From NCBI GenBank assembly GCA_030704615.1, contig CM060734.1:52964042-53028041 (forward strand): 64,000 nucleotides of DNA, given 5' to 3'. Positions 41,133 to 51,217 of the stretch are shown here, piece by piece. This DNA comes from Takakia lepidozioides. Lineage: Eukaryota > Streptophyta > Takakiopsida > Takakiales > Takakiaceae. Both the position numbers and the translations under genes were made by a program. A model generated the notes under the pieces. That model worked only from the letters and a program-made list of their open reading frames with translations. It made no database searches and had not been told where the DNA came from. Within the stretch, counting starts at the first letter, position 1. Each line of letters opens with the position of its first letter.

Positions 41133-42400
41133 TACCATTCTCCTCAGTTAGAAACTATGGCATGGGCAAGTGGTCATGGTTATCCATGATTTCAGTAGAA
41201 GGACTAGGATGGATTCCATATCAGACCCTTCAAGGCTGCAAGATTGCCTAGTCTGCACAGAAGTGTAGCTAGTTGAAACATTCAAAGTTTTTTTCGATCT
41301 TGTATGTCAGCCATTTCATTTGAATGAATCAAAAATGGTCATGGACTGAGTTTTCTTTCCCTACAGTCACTGTTGTATGCTTGTTGACGATGGTCATTGG
41401 TCTCGATCACTAGAAAGCAAGCGATATTAGAGCAGATTTGTAAAATAGATTTTCAAAATCCTTTTTTGTTTTCTTTGTTTTTTTCTAGCCAAAAAAGTGG
41501 CGACAATGATGTGGCGATGATGACATGGTGACCATGATGTGTCACTATGGCATCCTATTCCAGCCCTACACTAAAACTAGTATCCCACCTTTAGTCGTCA
41601 CTAGAATAATACATATATCACAAGGCCCCCTGAGGGGAATAATATAGGCACAGGGGCTGGCCTTAGGGGCTGGGGATTTGACTGCCCTGCCAGGGGCATC
41701 CAGTCTTGAAGGATAGATCAGAGGGACAGGGGCTGCTGGTTGCTCTAGGCTGATTCAAGTCCCTGTAATAGAAGTTCAACTGGCATTTGTCTGCCATCCC
41801 TACACTGCTTTGTACTAGGGGGAATACGGACCGGGAATGTGGTTGAGAAGGGGGGATTTTTGTCTTTGGGATAAGTGATGGGAAGGCAGCCATCTAATGA
41901 GGGGAGCAAACCTCAAATACATTTTCCCATAATAGCTACTGCAGTCACATTTGTTCTTGGACATTGTACATGGCAAAATGGGTTCTTTCCGATGTGGTTT
42001 CTTCACGAAATTTTGAAGATGATTTGCCAATCTTCTATGCTTCCTATGCAAATTTTGCATTGCCAACACTTATGCCAAGCCAGACTAATTTCCAGTCCAA
42101 AGATATCTGTGTCAGATGTAAAGTCTCTCCCACTCCCTCTTCCTCAGTGTGGTCAGGAAAGCAAGTGGGCCTAAAATAGTCACTCAAACAGGGTAAACAA
42201 CCTGACACAAGGACGCCGTAATGCATGCAGATAACCTGGACAGTAGAGGCTGGAAGAATGCAAACCGCGGTGAAACCAAAACGACCAACCTAAATCATTG
42301 TGCAAACAGACTTGACCCTGTTCTCTACTGCAATTTTAGATTCCGGATGTCATTATGGACCTGTTTCCCTTTCCCAGAGCTCTGAGGCTGGTGGAGTGTG
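41133..42400. other. 3' flank of glycine-rich gene, no gene recognised
   Basis: The stretch 41133-42145 mirrors 59325-60348 and looks like the 3' region of the glycine-rich gene plus repeat. The stretch 42146-42400 is unique here and leads into the LTR of retrotransposon 2. I saw no convincing coding frame. Confidence 0.55.
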
Positions 42401-44627
42401 AAAAAAGGGGCGTGAATCCCCTTCTGTAATTCTAACTAATTGTGCTCCCCTCGCATTGGTTGCGTGATCAAGAGGAAAGAAGCGTTCTTTCTAATCTGTC
42501 CAACTGTCGGTCACTTTGGCTGTGGGTTTCCCTCGCTCCATTCCGTGATCAGTGGGTTGGCAAGCATTTGGGTCCTGGGTTGTGGGTGTCCTCACAGGAT
42601 GCGCGAAGGAAGAAGGTGGATGGTGGAGACATTTGTTGTGGGGTGAGGGCATTTGTTGTTCACATCAGGGGTTCGTGTTCGTCTTCATCTACAGCAGGGG
42701 AAACAGTCAGGGGGGACCGAGTATCAGAAGAAACAGCACCACTAGGCGGGGAGATGTATGAGTGAGAAAGCAGAAAAGGCAGGAAAACGGATCCTTTATG
42801 GAAGCCCAAAAGATTGGCAGTGACAGGTCGGAAATCCCCTTTTTGTAGTGGTGACACAGATTTAGGAGGGGAGCTCAAGATCAATGGTCTGGCAGGGGCA
42901 GGTTTTTTCAGGTTTTTCTCATCTCAAAATGGGCCAAACCCCCAACACAAAGAAAGGAGAATTGCAGCTCTCTCTGGCCCAAATCCCATTTTCACTCTCT
43001 CTCTTTCTTTTCCCTTTTTGTCTGTTTCACTATCTGGTTTATGTCCCCAGGTTCCCCACTATTTCACAGCAGCAGATCTGTCATGTAATGTGAATGCACA
43101 CGCTGCTAGGCATCCAGTGCGGCCAGCCTTGAAGTCATCCTCGGTCTCTCAAGACACAACCATCCCATCCATCAGTCTCCTCTCTTTCTCTCTCTCTTGT
43201 CCCCTTTTCAATGACCCATCGCTCAAACCCGCTCTCATCTTTGTGTTGCTTCAACCAAATACGCCAACCACATCCCTCTTTTCCTTTCAACTGTGGAACG
43301 CAGTTGTTCAATCCTGATCCCATAGTGAAATCACCTTATCCTTTCCATGTTTTTTTTTTGCAACTCCAGCTAACTATCATTGATCTCTCCAAACAAACAA
43401 GCCAGATCTACATTGGTTCCAGGTTATCACTACCACGGCAGCATGGTGTCCAGGTTTATGACACTGAATCAAAATGCAAGAATGAAGACAACAGTGACCA
43501 TTCTGAATTCAGTGACGAACAGGCTCTCTCTTTCTCTCTCTCTTCACTTATTTCTCTCACTGTCATCACAACATCAGGTGCATCCATCCTTTCCACGTTC
43601 TGGTCTGAAGTCCAGAGTCTCCATTCCCATTTCAAAAACTTTTTCTTGTCACATGTCTCTACCTTTTTCTCTTGTGCCAAGATGGCAGTCCTAAATCTAC
43701 CAAAGCAATTTCTAAGTCCTACCAAAAGAAGCCTCTGTTCATCGACTTATCTGTTTTTATCCACTAGTGAAGCGGCGGGTCTGCCTGTCAAGGTGGCACC
43801 TTGCCATCGCCCGTCAGCAGCCACTTCAACCCTTTCTCTTTGTCTTGATTCCAGACCTTATGACGCCATGATGGCTCCCCTTCTTCACTTGGACCATCCT
43901 GTGGCCTGACAACCAGATTACACTATGCAATTCTTCTCTAAAATTGGCCTGGTCCTATAACAAGGAGACACAAAGCAGCTAGAAGCTTAATGACAGAGAA
44001 CCTGAGATACCATGCAGCCAGAACTCCACTTGCTTTACCTCCCCCCCATTGATTGTGCCCAGACCCTCTTCCCTGTGCTTTCAGCAGCTGGCCTTTTCCT
44101 TGCTTGCTCATCTGCCCATAACTATCATCTTCAAGGCACTGGCGGCAGTGGTGGTGCGCCGCTTTCCTTAGATGCTTCTATCTCTTGGAATTGATCATCA
44201 CTACGAGAGAGGCGGCACCGCTTCTTTCTACACAGAATACCAAGCAGAGGCCTCTTAATGCCGCTTCCTAAGCCAAGCAAGATCCCACCGCGCAGGTACA
44301 ACCTCCTAACACAGGCTGCCCTGCCGACACCACTGCTTGCAACAGCCGCTACGAGCCATCCGTCATCTTCCTCTTCCTCTTCGTTTTTCTCAACCCGCGA
44401 TCTTTTAGGTCAAGAACCAGTGATGAAAACGTTCATCGCATGGATGAAAATGTGTACCGTCATGACTTAGCCATTTTCTCCTGGCAAAGCATAAGTTCAG
44501 TTGCTCATGAAATTACCTACATGAAGGGATACATCCTTTCTGCAGTTGGGATGACGGGCACTCCGTCATAGTGATGTAGGTCGTAATGGTAAACATATGT
44601 ATGTTCTGTCCCTGCATTCACACTACA
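42401..44627 (-). repeat. 3' LTR of retrotransposon 2
   Basis: This LTR pairs with 51218-53397. On the minus strand it starts TGTAGTGTGAATG and ends near CACGCCCCTTTTTT. It is CT-rich on the plus strand, with pyrimidine tracts such as tctctctttctttt that create long meaningless frames. Confidence 0.88.
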
Positions 44628-44647
44628 TATGTAGTGTGTCTCCCTTT

Positions 44648-45341
44648 TTAAGTGTCAGGGTCCTCACTGACCACCTTCACTGGCTGATCACACACTGGTG
44701 GTAAGAAGGGTTTCAAGTCCCTCCTACTTCTTGTCCATTCCTTGTTTGCCCCATCTCTTAGCCTGCATCTGCGTGCAGCTTCCCCTGTCCTTGTGGTGTT
44801 TCCTGCATCTTTGTACCCCAAAAAGTCATAAGGTCCCTCCCATGGAGATGTCATGGAAGATCTCTTTCCAGGCCTCAACATCATAACCTTGCTGTTTTCC
44901 ATCAACTTGCAGTAGGTATGCCCAGTTTGATGCCTCCTTTCATAATCCCTTGCCTGCTGCCGCTGCCCTTTCTTCACACTTTTTCGCAGCTTTGCCTTCA
45001 TCTCTGTGAGAAGCTGGATTTTTCTGCTGCATCATAAGTGTGACCTCTGCTACAGATCCATCAGAATTTACTGGTGTTGTAAGAAAATGCAACCTGTTGT
45101 CAATTCCCAGCCTTGGAATTCTACCAGTAAGTACCTGAAAAGGTGAGAATCCAGTGGAAGCATGGACACCCATTCTGTAACCAAACAGGGCCTTATAGAG
45201 ATTCTGATCCCATTCAGTGTCGTTTCCAACTCCTAGGGTGGTGATGCTCTGTTTGAGAGACTTAATGACCCTTTCCACCATACCGTTACACTGAGGCCAG
45301 TAGGGGGCGCTATGCTCCCTCTTTATACGTATTCGTGGCAT
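44648..45341 (-). pseudogene. Integrase C-terminal half of retrotransposon 2
   Basis: Two overlapping frames. The first (45341-44940) holds the last part of the DDE core (YWPQCNGMVERVIKSLK, with the catalytic Glu) and the following domain (LFGYRMGVHASTGFSPFQVL). The second (45001-44648) holds the C-terminal part with SPWEGPYDFLG, a GPY/F-type motif. A frameshift near 45330 separates this from the first half of the core, and another near 44970 separates its two parts. Not functional as it stands. Confidence 0.85.
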
Positions 45342-45922
45342 GTATTTTCAAACTCACCTCCCCACTCTGTGCCATTGTCAGTGAGCAACGTATGTGGGCA
45401 GCTATACCTGTCAATTACTTCTTCCTCAAGAAAGCGGGCAGCAAGGGCTGCTGTATGATCTGCCACTGTGCAGCTTCTATCTATCCATTTTGAGAAGTGA
45501 TCGATTGCCACCAGAAAGTACTGATTGCCCCTGCTGGTTATAGGTAATGGTCCTGCCGTGTCAATTGCAACTCTGAAAAACAGATCTACTACTGGAATGC
45601 TGTGAAGTTTTGAGCTACCTGAGCGCAACACTCCGTTCTGTTTGGCCATCTGACATTTACCACAGCCCTTGAGAACTTTCCTGATGAGTTTTGTTCTATC
45701 ATGCCAGAAATAACGTCGGCATATCTCCTCTTGAGTTCTTCTGACTCCAAAGTGGCCAGTGGCTTCATGTACTTCAGTGATTATTGCCCCTCTGTCAGTT
45801 CTTGGTGGAACTACCCTTCCATCAAAGTAGACCTCACCTTTGAGATAGGAGTACTGCCTTGCCCGCCTCTTGGCTCTCGTGCTCTCCTCTTTTGTCAGGT
45901 AGTCATTGACTTCTCCAAACAT
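45323..45922 (-). pseudogene. Integrase N-terminal half of retrotransposon 2
   Basis: The frame contains a zinc domain (VHEATGHFGVRRTQEE, then CGKCQMAK) and the first two catalytic Asp positions (RVAIDTAGPLP; TLLTDNGTEWGGEF). It ends in a frameshift before the Glu. Confidence 0.88.
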
Positions 45923-46745
45923 AAGAGGTGCATGACTTCCACATCATCAAGCACATCAGGTTGCCTTTCCTCCTTAACAGCTGCTGTATGCTGGTCAGAG
46001 CTGATGAGAGAGCTTTTCCCCCATCTTTCAGCCTCACGTAATAATGACATCTGAGTAGCTTTGGTGGGTGCGGTCCATGGTACCCAGTCCCCTTCATCAA
46101 TCTTGTTGCAAGAAGAAGTGTCTGGTTCTGAACCACTTGTTCCATTACTGTCTGAAGAACAAAACGTCTTAGTGGAACACTCACCCCCCATGTTTTCCTT
46201 GGCTGGGCATTCTGATGAGGAAGTCACCCGCGTTCTTCTTGTAGTTGGAGTGCTTGTCAAGTCTTGAAGGAATGGTGTCTCTGCAAGCTTCCCTTTTCAT
46301 TGTTCGATCTCTCTTTCCACAAGTTCACAGGCTGGATGTACCTCGCTCAGCTCCTTATCACGAGCACGAGATCCTCGGGTAATCACATGGATGGTGGGAC
46401 AAGAGGGCATCAGATGCTCCCTTCCTTGTTGCTGATTGCAGTAGCCTCTTTCCTTCCTGCACCCTTATCCTTCCAAATACCCTCCCTTACCAGATTGACA
46501 GAGCTTGATTGATCAATACCCTTTCCTTGTTTTTTTGTAGCAAAAGTCTGTGCAGCAAAAGTCACCCCTCTTTCCTTCTCCATCTGGCATTATGCCTGGT
46601 TTCAGTTCTCCCTTCAATATGCCATGATCCTTGGTCAACATTCTACCTGTGGAAGGTCTTACTATGCCCGGAACGAACTCAAATGAAAAGTCACCAAGTA
46701 AGTCTATGCCTATGTGGTGCTCTGAGTACAGCCACCAATATGGAT
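45923..46745 (-). pseudogene. Degraded linker between RNase H and integrase, retrotransposon 2
   Basis: Several short frames (for example 46260-45895, serine- and threonine-rich, and 46839-46513) occupy the space between the polymerase frame and integrase. The first few residues (SEHHIGIDLLGDF) look like the continuation of the last domain of the polymerase frame. No other domain is recognised. Confidence 0.5.
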
Positions 46746-48491
46746 CTAGATCTGTTTCCAAAGAAAATGACTTCCCAACAGTATTTTCTTGAAGTGCCAA
46801 AGGCCCCATACACATGCATAGTACTCTTCTCTTTTGCAAATCATCTCCCCTTTTTCACTGCTATACCCTACTTGCCTATGAGCTTCTTCTCTCAACTCCT
46901 CCTTACCCTCCTTAAATTGAAATAACGAAGCATTGATGGCACCCCTATCCCAAGCTAGCTTAAGAAGATAGGCTCCATCCCTCTTTCTCCCTTCTCTTTT
47001 CTGACTGTACAGAGAAGTAGAGTATACCTCGATTTCCTCGGTTTCCTCAGCTGGTCCCACTGGATACCTGCTTAGTGCATCTACGTTAGCATGCCTAGCA
47101 CCTGCTCTGTGAACAATTTTAAACTCAAAATCTTGTAACATCATGATCCATCTACCCCTGCGTCCATATGCGTCACTTACCGTTGCCAACCACTCCAGTG
47201 GTTTGTGATCAGTCCTGATTACAAAAGGGGTTCCATACAGGTACTGCCGAAAGTGTAATACTCCCCACACCAGGGCATAGCATTCACCTTCCATAGGGTG
47301 ATATTTGCGCTGAGCATCAGATAGTACCTTACTGGCGTATGCAATGACCCTCTCCTTTTTATACTCCTTTTGTGACAAGACTGCCCCTACTCCTTTGATG
47401 GACCAATCAACATCCAAGACGAACGGTCTTGAGAAATCTGGTCTTGCCAGGATGGGAGCAGTTACCAACTTCACCTGTAAGGCAGAAAAGGCGTTTTGTG
47501 CCTCTGCACTCCAGATAAACTTCACATCCTTTTTGGTTAGAGTGAACAACGGTACTGCCACTCCAGCATATCCTTTGACATAGGGCCTATAGTACCCTGT
47601 CATGCCTAAGTAGCTTTTGAGAGCAGTGTGGTTTTTTGGCAAGGGAAACCTTTCAATAGCAGCTATCTTATCTGGATCAGGCCACGTTCCCTCTTCAGAG
47701 ATCACATGTCCAAGGAATACCAACTGTAAGTTGGCAAAGTAACACTTGTCCGGATTGAGCCTAAGATTGGCCTTTCTAACCTTGCTCAATACTCTCTTTA
47801 TATGTCCCACGTGATCTCCCCAGTCCTTGCTATGGATATTGACGTCATCTACAAAAACTTTAGCGCAATCTTTGATTTCTTCCTTGAGAACCCTATTCAT
47901 CGTTCTCTGAAAGGTAGCAGTGGCATTTTTTAGCCCGAATGGCATGACTAGCCATTCATACAATCCCTTCTTTGTGATCACTGCTGTTTTGCCTATGTCT
48001 CGGTCGTCCATTTTGATCTGCCAAAAACCAGATTGTAAATCCAGCGCAGAAAACCACTTGGCTTTCCCCAACTGGTTTAAAACATCCTGAATCAATGGCA
48101 TAGGGTAAGAGTCCCTTCTGGTTAAACGGTTTACTGGCCTAAAATCACCACAAAACCGCTTGGATCCATCCTTTTTTGGTGGAAGGGTAACTGGACACGA
48201 CCATTCTGAGCTACTCTCTCTCATCTTGCCTTGTGAGATCAAAGTCTCAATTTGTCCTTGGACCTCGTCTTCCTCCCATTCTGATAGGCGGCTGGGACGA
48301 CTTCTGCAAGGGGGAAAACCTTGTGTGTCAATTGTGTGTTCCACCTCACTGCAGTATCCCAAGTCAGCCTTGCTAAGAGCAAAGCATTCCTGGTTTGCTT
48401 TCAGCTCTTGTTCCAGCTCTATCCTATGTTCTGGGGCCAGTTCTGGGTTGATGTGCAGTCTGGATTTCAGACTTCTCCAACGACTCTCCAT
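46746..48491 (-). CDS. Reverse transcriptase-RNase H of retrotransposon 2
   Basis: A 581-codon frame. The reverse transcriptase has KRFCGDFRPVNRLT, SALDLQSGFWQI, MPFGLKNATATFQ and VFVDDVNIHS (catalytic DD near residue 214-217). RNase H follows (FVLDVDWSIKGVGAVLSQ near 357, ECYALVWGVLHFRQYL, DHKPLEWL near 432, HANVDALSRYP). After this, residues about 505-581 read like a second RNase H-type module (GAINASLFQF, then REEYYACVWGLWHFKKILLG), cut off by a stop. The frame is 5'-broken from protease by a frameshift near 48480. Part of a Ty3/gypsy Pol. Confidence 0.9.
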   Translation of the reverse strand: MESRWRSLKSRLHINPELAPEHRIELEQELKANQECFALSKADLGYCSEVEHTIDTQGFPPCRSRPSRLSEWEEDEVQGQIETLISQGKMRESSSEWSCPVTLPPKKDGSKRFCGDFRPVNRLTRRDSYPMPLIQDVLNQLGKAKWFSALDLQSGFWQIKMDDRDIGKTAVITKKGLYEWLVMPFGLKNATATFQRTMNRVLKEEIKDCAKVFVDDVNIHSKDWGDHVGHIKRVLSKVRKANLRLNPDKCYFANLQLVFLGHVISEEGTWPDPDKIAAIERFPLPKNHTALKSYLGMTGYYRPYVKGYAGVAVPLFTLTKKDVKFIWSAEAQNAFSALQVKLVTAPILARPDFSRPFVLDVDWSIKGVGAVLSQKEYKKERVIAYASKVLSDAQRKYHPMEGECYALVWGVLHFRQYLYGTPFVIRTDHKPLEWLATVSDAYGRRGRWIMMLQDFEFKIVHRAGARHANVDALSRYPVGPAEETEEIEVYSTSLYSQKREGRKRDGAYLLKLAWDRGAINASLFQFKEGKEELREEAHRQVGYSSEKGEMICKREEYYACVWGLWHFKKILLGSHFLWKQI

Positions 48492-49120
48492 TTCTTCCTC
48501 TTGACTGGGTTCCCAATTTTTTTCTCCACCTGGCTTACAGAGTTAGCCATTCTCTGTCCTTCCTCTTGTGTGACAACCTGATTCCAATCATGGAAGTCAT
48601 CCTCTATTTCTAGGTTGTTGTTCCCTAGTTCACCATTCCAAGCTTTCTGGTAAGCTTCCTGTATTATGGCAGCAGCCATGCTCTTATGGGTCTCTTCCTG
48701 AAGGAGTTCAGACATCCCTTGGTCCTCGAACAAGTCCTCCCCTAGGTTGACCTCGTCTATTATTTCCTCAACATCCCTCAGTGCTGTTTCTACCTCCTTA
48801 CTCTCCTCAGAGCCTCCCATCTCCTCATCTTTATCAGATTTAGAGGTGTCAGAACCTGAGGATGCTTCCTCCGTGTCCTCATATTCTTCCTCTGGTTTTC
48901 TTTTCTTCTCCCACAAGCCTAGGTACTGTTCATCTGACGTCAGGGTTAAGACATTACCTGCTGACGTACTGCTTGCATATCTCATTCTACTCTCGACCCC
49001 TCTATGGTAGGCTGTTTTGGTAACTGCAGGCTCATTATAATTGATGGTGTGCAAAGGGAAGTGAGGAAAATCCTTTCCTGGCCCATAGCGTACGCGAATT
49101 GTTTCAGCTTCGGTGTCCAC
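48467..49120 (-). pseudogene. Protease-to-RT linker of retrotransposon 2
   Basis: This frame of 217 codons begins at the gag stop in another register and is acidic (EEEYEDTEEASSGSDTSKSD). It ends in lysine-rich sequence 25 bases into the RT frame. It is the spacer between protease and RT in Pol, with frameshifts at both sides. One of the two could be a programmed shift, but nothing in the sequence proves that. Confidence 0.65.
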
Positions 49121-50763
49121 TACAGCGCCAAACTTTTGAGAAAGTCTAATCCCAGCAGCATGTGATATGTATCCGTGTTCACCACCATAAAGGACAAACG
49201 ATTGGTCAGTTCTCCTACTTTGACCTTGATGTCCTCAAGTCTGCCCATTGCAGTCTCAAGAGCACCTGAGGCTACTCTGTAATTTATATCCTTACTAGTA
49301 ATGACAGATCCCATCAAACCAAGATCCCTGACTGTACTAGCTGATATTACAGAAAGCATGGCACCAGTGTCAATCTGGCCTAATACTTGGTAATCTCCCA
49401 TTGTAATCATTACATGAAGCGCTTTAACCTTACCTGTATAAGCATACGAGATCGTGGGCTCAGCGTGTGCTGAGTACAAAGGCCTTGGTACATCCTTAAC
49501 AACTTCTACACTGTGAGTTGTCTCCCTTTGTTGGACCATTGCTCTTTCCACCACTTTGACCAGCCCTTTTAATTTGTCTAACTCTCCGGGCACAGTCATG
49601 ATCAGGTCCATGGGTGACAACGATATTCTCCCTTTGTAGAAGTGGTTCAAGATTCTGGATTTCGTACCTCCTTCTATAGCATTCTTGAAATTGTTCTTTG
49701 GGTAGATTTCACTCTTGGTCTTGCTTGGCTGTTCACTGCTCTCACTATTCCTTTCTGGTGACCCTGTAGGTTCAACAATCGGACTCTGGACAGGTATGCG
49801 TGTCCTTGGAAGTCTGACTTCATTGATACTATTTCGTGACATCAGATCTGTCATCTCTGCGAGTACATCATCCTCATCATCATAGAACACATCTACAAAG
49901 TTAGTTCCCGGAGTTCCCATCATGGTTTGGTCGAGTTTTCTACCGCACTCACTCTCCGTATGCCCGAGTAGCTTGCAAAAGTTGCATCTCACACCACACA
50001 TTTCCGTGGAATGCCCGAACCGGTGACATTTGTCACACTTAGCTGGGGTTCTTCCTTCAGGACAATATGCAGCTATGTGACCTTCTTTGTGACAAACATT
50101 ACAAAGGCGAACACGAGGTGGTGTTCTAGATCCCGAGCTTTCTCCTATGAATGGTCCCCTATCAAAGTACTTCTGTAGGGTAGTGTTCAGCTGGACAAGT
50201 CTTCTGTCCACAGGGTTAACAAACACAACTGACTCATCTGTATCATCTCCTTCCAATGGCTCTAGAGGTATTTCCCCTAACTTTCCCAGGCCCCTTTCAA
50301 TCTCAATGGCTGTGTCAAGTGCTTCCTCTACATCAAGGAAGCGCCTGCCCAGCATTACTCTTGCTATTTCTGGTCTCAAACCTGCTGCAAATCTACGCCT
50401 CTGTTCCAAATCAGACGCCCCACTTCTTATAAATAACCGGTTCAACCTATCGAAGTATGTTTGAACCCTTTGTCTACTCTCCTGTTTAATGGTATCCATT
50501 CTTAGCCTAATTTCTGCCAAGTCAATGATACCAAACTTGGCTGAAATTGCTGCCCTAAAGTCCACCCAGTTGTTTGGTCTAGGGTTTTGTTTACGGTACC
50601 ATTCATCAGCCTTGGCTCTCAGGTTGAGCCTTGCTACCTTGAAAGTTTTGTCCTCATTCAAATCCCTGACATCTGCCTCCATCTGAATCCTCTCCAGCCA
50701 GTCATTTACATCCTCACTATTCCTACCATGATAAGGCGCATCTATGCTGGTTGGACTGGTCAT
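49120..50763 (-). CDS. Gag-protease of retrotransposon 2
   Basis: A 547-codon frame starting at the ATG at 50763. A Retrotrans_gag-type domain covers about residues 15-165 (DVNDWLERIQMEADVRDLNE; ARLNLRAKADEWYRKQ; FAAGLRPEIARVM). Three CCHC knuckles follow (CNVCHKEGHIAAYC, CDKCHRFGHSTEMC, CNFCKLLGHTESEC, about 220-270). An aspartic protease begins with QIDTGAMLSVIS near 463 and ends with HMLLGLDFLK. The protein forms the particle and processes itself. The frame is open throughout. Confidence 0.93.
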   Translation of the reverse strand: MTSPTSIDAPYHGRNSEDVNDWLERIQMEADVRDLNEDKTFKVARLNLRAKADEWYRKQNPRPNNWVDFRAAISAKFGIIDLAEIRLRMDTIKQESRQRVQTYFDRLNRLFIRSGASDLEQRRRFAAGLRPEIARVMLGRRFLDVEEALDTAIEIERGLGKLGEIPLEPLEGDDTDESVVFVNPVDRRLVQLNTTLQKYFDRGPFIGESSGSRTPPRVRLCNVCHKEGHIAAYCPEGRTPAKCDKCHRFGHSTEMCGVRCNFCKLLGHTESECGRKLDQTMMGTPGTNFVDVFYDDEDDVLAEMTDLMSRNSINEVRLPRTRIPVQSPIVEPTGSPERNSESSEQPSKTKSEIYPKNNFKNAIEGGTKSRILNHFYKGRISLSPMDLIMTVPGELDKLKGLVKVVERAMVQQRETTHSVEVVKDVPRPLYSAHAEPTISYAYTGKVKALHVMITMGDYQVLGQIDTGAMLSVISASTVRDLGLMGSVITSKDINYRVASGALETAMGRLEDIKVKVGELTNRLSFMVVNTDTYHMLLGLDFLKSLAL

Positions 50764-51205
50764 CCTTCTATTCTCTAGTCAAAGTTCAAACTGTTTCAAC
50801 ACCTAATTCTGACTCTAATTTTCCCGCAACTCCCTTAATGTTGACCTCTATACCACTCCCACTGTCCATTTCGCAACATCTCTACTCTACCTCCCCATGT
50901 CACCTCTCGTGCCATGGTATTTATCTTCAGCCACCTTCCTAACTCTCTTATCCAAAGTGCTATGGTTGTTCTTCCACCAGTATGTATTACTCTAAGACAT
51001 AAATCACCATTCGCTATTCTCCAAGCAAGGTTGAAGAAGTACAAACAAGGGTCTGCGTGTGCATTTGGTGTGCGTCTGCTGAAGCAAATCAGCACATCTC
51101 CAATGCTTGGTTCATCAGGAATCAGTGTGTGGTCTCTTCCTGCCATCAAACCATCCAATACCAGTCAAGATCCCTAGCTAGTAGAAATCAAGATTTAACA
51201 ACGTA

Positions 51206-51217
51206 GCTCTGATACCA
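51206..51217 (-). other. tRNA-iMet primer binding site of retrotransposon 2
   Basis: TGGTATCAGAGC on the minus strand directly follows the 5' LTR. It is the standard initiator methionine tRNA complement used by many plant retrotransposons. Confidence 0.9.

Larger units (their letters stand above)
38446..42145 (+). repeat. Inverted duplication, left arm
   Basis: This block matches the complement of 59325-63565, carrying a PPR pseudogene, a glycine-rich protein gene and flanks in the same order. Further out, 28320-29409 continues the match to 63570-64000 once the inserted retrotransposon is removed. The left arm is shorter because it lacks a 389-bp tandem duplication and several glycine-rich repeats. 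The two arms are about 17 kb apart. Confidence 0.92.

Noticed and set aside
42814-43909. Plus-strand frames in the LTRs of retrotransposon 2
   Set aside because: They are antisense to the element, arise in pyrimidine-rich LTR sequence and differ between the two LTRs.
50147-50464. Plus-strand frame opposite gag of retrotransposon 2
   Set aside because: It is antisense to a clear gag domain with zinc knuckles; no independent support.
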